In this document: positions 62,196-64,000 of the stretch, in pieces | How the letters are laid out: the number at the start of each line of letters is the position of its first letter | Numbering within the stretch: position 1 is the first letter of the stretch | Origin: an uncultured Phocaeicola sp. | GTDB taxonomy: Bacteria; Bacteroidota; Bacteroidia; Bacteroidales; Bacteroidaceae | NCBI GenBank assembly: GCA_944321335.1 | Contig: CALUKX010000003.1 | Coordinates: forward strand, 41,546 to 105,545 | Direction of reading: 5' to 3' | Length of the DNA: 64,000 nt | Translations under genes and position numbers: made by a program | The notes under the pieces: generated by a model | Databases searched by the model: none | What the model was told of the DNA's origin: nothing | Seen by the model: only the letters and a program-made list of their open reading frames with translations

Positions 62196-63893
62196 ATGAA
62201 AAAGATATTTATACTGGCAGCTTTGGTTGCAGCATGTTCAAGCTGTTCTGATTTCATCGATCAGGATAACCGCTCGAATGTTCCTCAGGCTGATTTCTAT
62301 AACACCAAGGCTGGTTATACAAGCTTGATTAATTCGGCTTATTCTTCCTTGCGTACCACGTTTGGCGGCGACCCTTGGTTGTTCGAATCAGGTACCGATT
62401 TGTATGCATCCGGCCGTACTGCTGTCGATAAGATTGGTCTGTTGGGAGCCGGTTACGATAATTCAGTAAGCAGTGTCAGCGATTTCTACGCCGATTGTTA
62501 TAAAGCTATCGCTTTGGCCAATGATGCCATCTATTACGGTAATTCTTGTCAGGATTTCGCTGAAAAGGCTCAATATATTGATGAAGCACGTTTCCTGCGT
62601 GCGTTCTATTATCTGTTGATGGTTCAGCAGTTCGGTGATGTGGTTCTTATTACCGATCATGTTTCATCAGGTTTGCCTCCAACAGCCCGTACTTCTGCTG
62701 CTGATGTCTATAAGTTTATCATAGATGAACTGACCGATCTGTATGGTGAAAACAGCCATTTGTTGGACAAGGCTACCGGAGCTAATTTCGGTCATGCCGA
62801 CAAGCGTACAGTTGCTCACTTCCTGGCGAAGGCTTATTTGACCAGAGGTTATGAATCGTACGCTGAATCAAGCGATTTCCAGAATGCAAAGAACTATGCC
62901 GACAAGGTTATTGCAGCCAGCAATGGACTGACCTTGCCTTTCGCCCAGTTGATGGACGTGGATAACGAGCAGGACGATGAAATCATCTTCTCTTGTATTT
63001 ATAGCAAGGAATCTGTTGCCGACCCAATAAATGACGGTTCGAAGCAGCAGGCTCACTTCTGCGATTATTTGGATGGTCAGGAAGCTGGTCATAAATATAC
63101 TTCTTCTACCTTGACTCCGACTCTCCGTATGCATGAATTGTTCAATCCGAGCATTAACGGCGACGCCAACGATGAACGATATGCCGGAACATTCATGACT
63201 ACCTTATATAATCACTATTGGGATTTCTATAAGGAGGATGCAGACCGTAGCAAGATCAATATTTTCGCTTACTATCCGGCATCGTGGATGTGTGCGGATA
63301 CTACTGCATGGCGTAATGCCGACCTGGAACATCGTAAGGACGCTTATATCATCCCGATGACTGAAATGGGTTGGGGATTTAATAAGGATAAGAGTGCACG
63401 AACTTATAATTCTTATCATTCAAAGGTTACAGATGAAGTATATGGTGTAGCTTGCTTCCGTAAGTTCGACGACAAGAATTGTACCGGATTCAGTATGACT
63501 AACAGTATGCATGATGTCTATATCGCTCGTCTTGCCGAGACTTATCTGGTTGCTGCGGAAGCTGCATTCAAGATGGGTGATAACGGAGCTGCTGCCGATT
63601 ATATCAACAAAGTCCGTACTCGTGCCAAGGCAAAACTGATCAGTGCTTCTGATGTAACGATCGATTATATCCTTGATGAACGTGCCCGTGAGTTGGCCGG
63701 TGAAAATGTCCGTTGGATGGACTTGAAGCGTACCGGTAAGTTGAAGGAATATGCTATCAAGTATAATCCGGATATCACTAGCGAAGACCAGTACAAGGGC
63801 GTTGATGGTCAGGACAAGATCCTTCGTCCGATTCCGTTGTCTGCAATTGAATTGAACTCGGCTCTTACACAGAACCCGGGATACGGAAAGTAA
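62196..63893 (+). CDS. SusD/RagB-family glycan-binding lipoprotein
   Basis: Cell-surface lipoprotein of 565 residues that caps the upstream SusC. Lipobox AACSSC follows MKKIFILAALVA. Family landmarks include YIDEARFLRAFYYLLMVQQFGDVVLIT, split across the N-terminal TPR-like helices, and the C-terminal YILDERARELAGENVRWMDLKRTGKL, also split, plus LRPIPLSAIELN near the end. The pair is closed by a hairpin 34 nt after the stop. Confidence 0.95.
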   Translation: MKKIFILAALVAACSSCSDFIDQDNRSNVPQADFYNTKAGYTSLINSAYSSLRTTFGGDPWLFESGTDLYASGRTAVDKIGLLGAGYDNSVSSVSDFYADCYKAIALANDAIYYGNSCQDFAEKAQYIDEARFLRAFYYLLMVQQFGDVVLITDHVSSGLPPTARTSAADVYKFIIDELTDLYGENSHLLDKATGANFGHADKRTVAHFLAKAYLTRGYESYAESSDFQNAKNYADKVIAASNGLTLPFAQLMDVDNEQDDEIIFSCIYSKESVADPINDGSKQQAHFCDYLDGQEAGHKYTSSTLTPTLRMHELFNPSINGDANDERYAGTFMTTLYNHYWDFYKEDADRSKINIFAYYPASWMCADTTAWRNADLEHRKDAYIIPMTEMGWGFNKDKSARTYNSYHSKVTDEVYGVACFRKFDDKNCTGFSMTNSMHDVYIARLAETYLVAAEAAFKMGDNGAAADYINKVRTRAKAKLISASDVTIDYILDERARELAGENVRWMDLKRTGKLKEYAIKYNPDITSEDQYKGVDGQDKILRPIPLSAIELNSALTQNPGYGK

Positions 63894-63927
63894 TTTAAGC
63901 GGTAAATCATTCATTTTATATAGGAAA

Positions 63928-63959
63928 GAGGCCGTCTCAAAATGAATTGAGATGGCCTC
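63928..63959 (+). terminator. Terminator-like hairpin after susD
   Basis: GAGGCCGTCTCAA / TTGAGATGGCCTC stem (13 bp, one G-U pair) with a short loop, then TGTCGTTT. The 107 nt after susD hold no other feature. Confidence 0.75.
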
Positions 63960-64000
63960 TGTCGTTTCATATCAGACTGAAGTCGTTTGGATTTTCCTCA

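Overview
The window reads as chromosomal DNA of a gut Bacteroidales, most likely Bacteroides or Phocaeicola. The evidence is two SusC/SusD-type loci, a starch-utilisation (sus) locus with a SusR-type regulator, glycine-lipid acyltransferases, Bacteroides-only DUF genes, and promoters with the Bacteroidota sigma pattern TTTG-N19-TAnnTTTG (perfect copies upstream of tRNA-Glu and rplM). I could not fix the species.

Positions 1-16,100 are a starch/maltodextrin region. On the minus strand, in transcription order, are an LruC/DUF4842-type surface lipoprotein, SusA (GH13), SusB (GH97) and the start of a SusC transporter that runs off the left edge. On the plus strand are a SusR-like membrane-bound regulator and an MFS sugar importer. 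A GH77 4-alpha-glucanotransferase follows on the minus strand. A complete IS4-family element (8491-9812), with a visible 10-bp target duplication, sits between the lipoprotein gene and susR. The lipoprotein, SusA, SusB and GH77 promoters share an undescribed-looking layout: a TGAAAATATAAAT-like box whose core lies 45-46 bp from the -7 box, and a second copy 66-67 bp further upstream (79 bp for the lipoprotein). I propose these are the operators of the SusR-type activator, and that the LruC lipoprotein is therefore a starch-regulon member.

Positions 16,200-20,470 are housekeeping: gyrB, rpsT, tRNA-Glu(TTC), recO and a YqeY-like protein. Positions 20,496-35,524 are one long minus-strand division and cell-wall (dcw) cluster: rsmH, ftsL, ftsI, murE, mraY, murD, ftsW, murG, murC, ftsQ, ftsA, ftsZ. 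No mraZ is found at its head. Next comes a plus-strand acyltransferase pair matching GlsA/GlsB (glycine-lipid synthesis).

Positions 37,745-58,640 hold dgt; a dut-TPR lipoprotein-DUF4292 lipoprotein-EnvC-like operon; dsbD; a DUF4250 gene; purB; a pseudouridine synthase with a repetitive Arg/Asn/Gly-rich N-terminus; asnS; a DUF4488-type secreted protein; the ribosomal/translation operon rplM-rpsI-rpsB-tsf; a SUI1 protein; rex; an FAH-family enzyme; ispF; menA; and a lipoprotein phosphoesterase.

Positions 58,930-63,960 hold a second, complete SusC/SusD pair with its own promoter and an immediate terminator-like hairpin. No hydrolase or regulator lies next to it in the window. I see no CRISPR array, prophage or rRNA.
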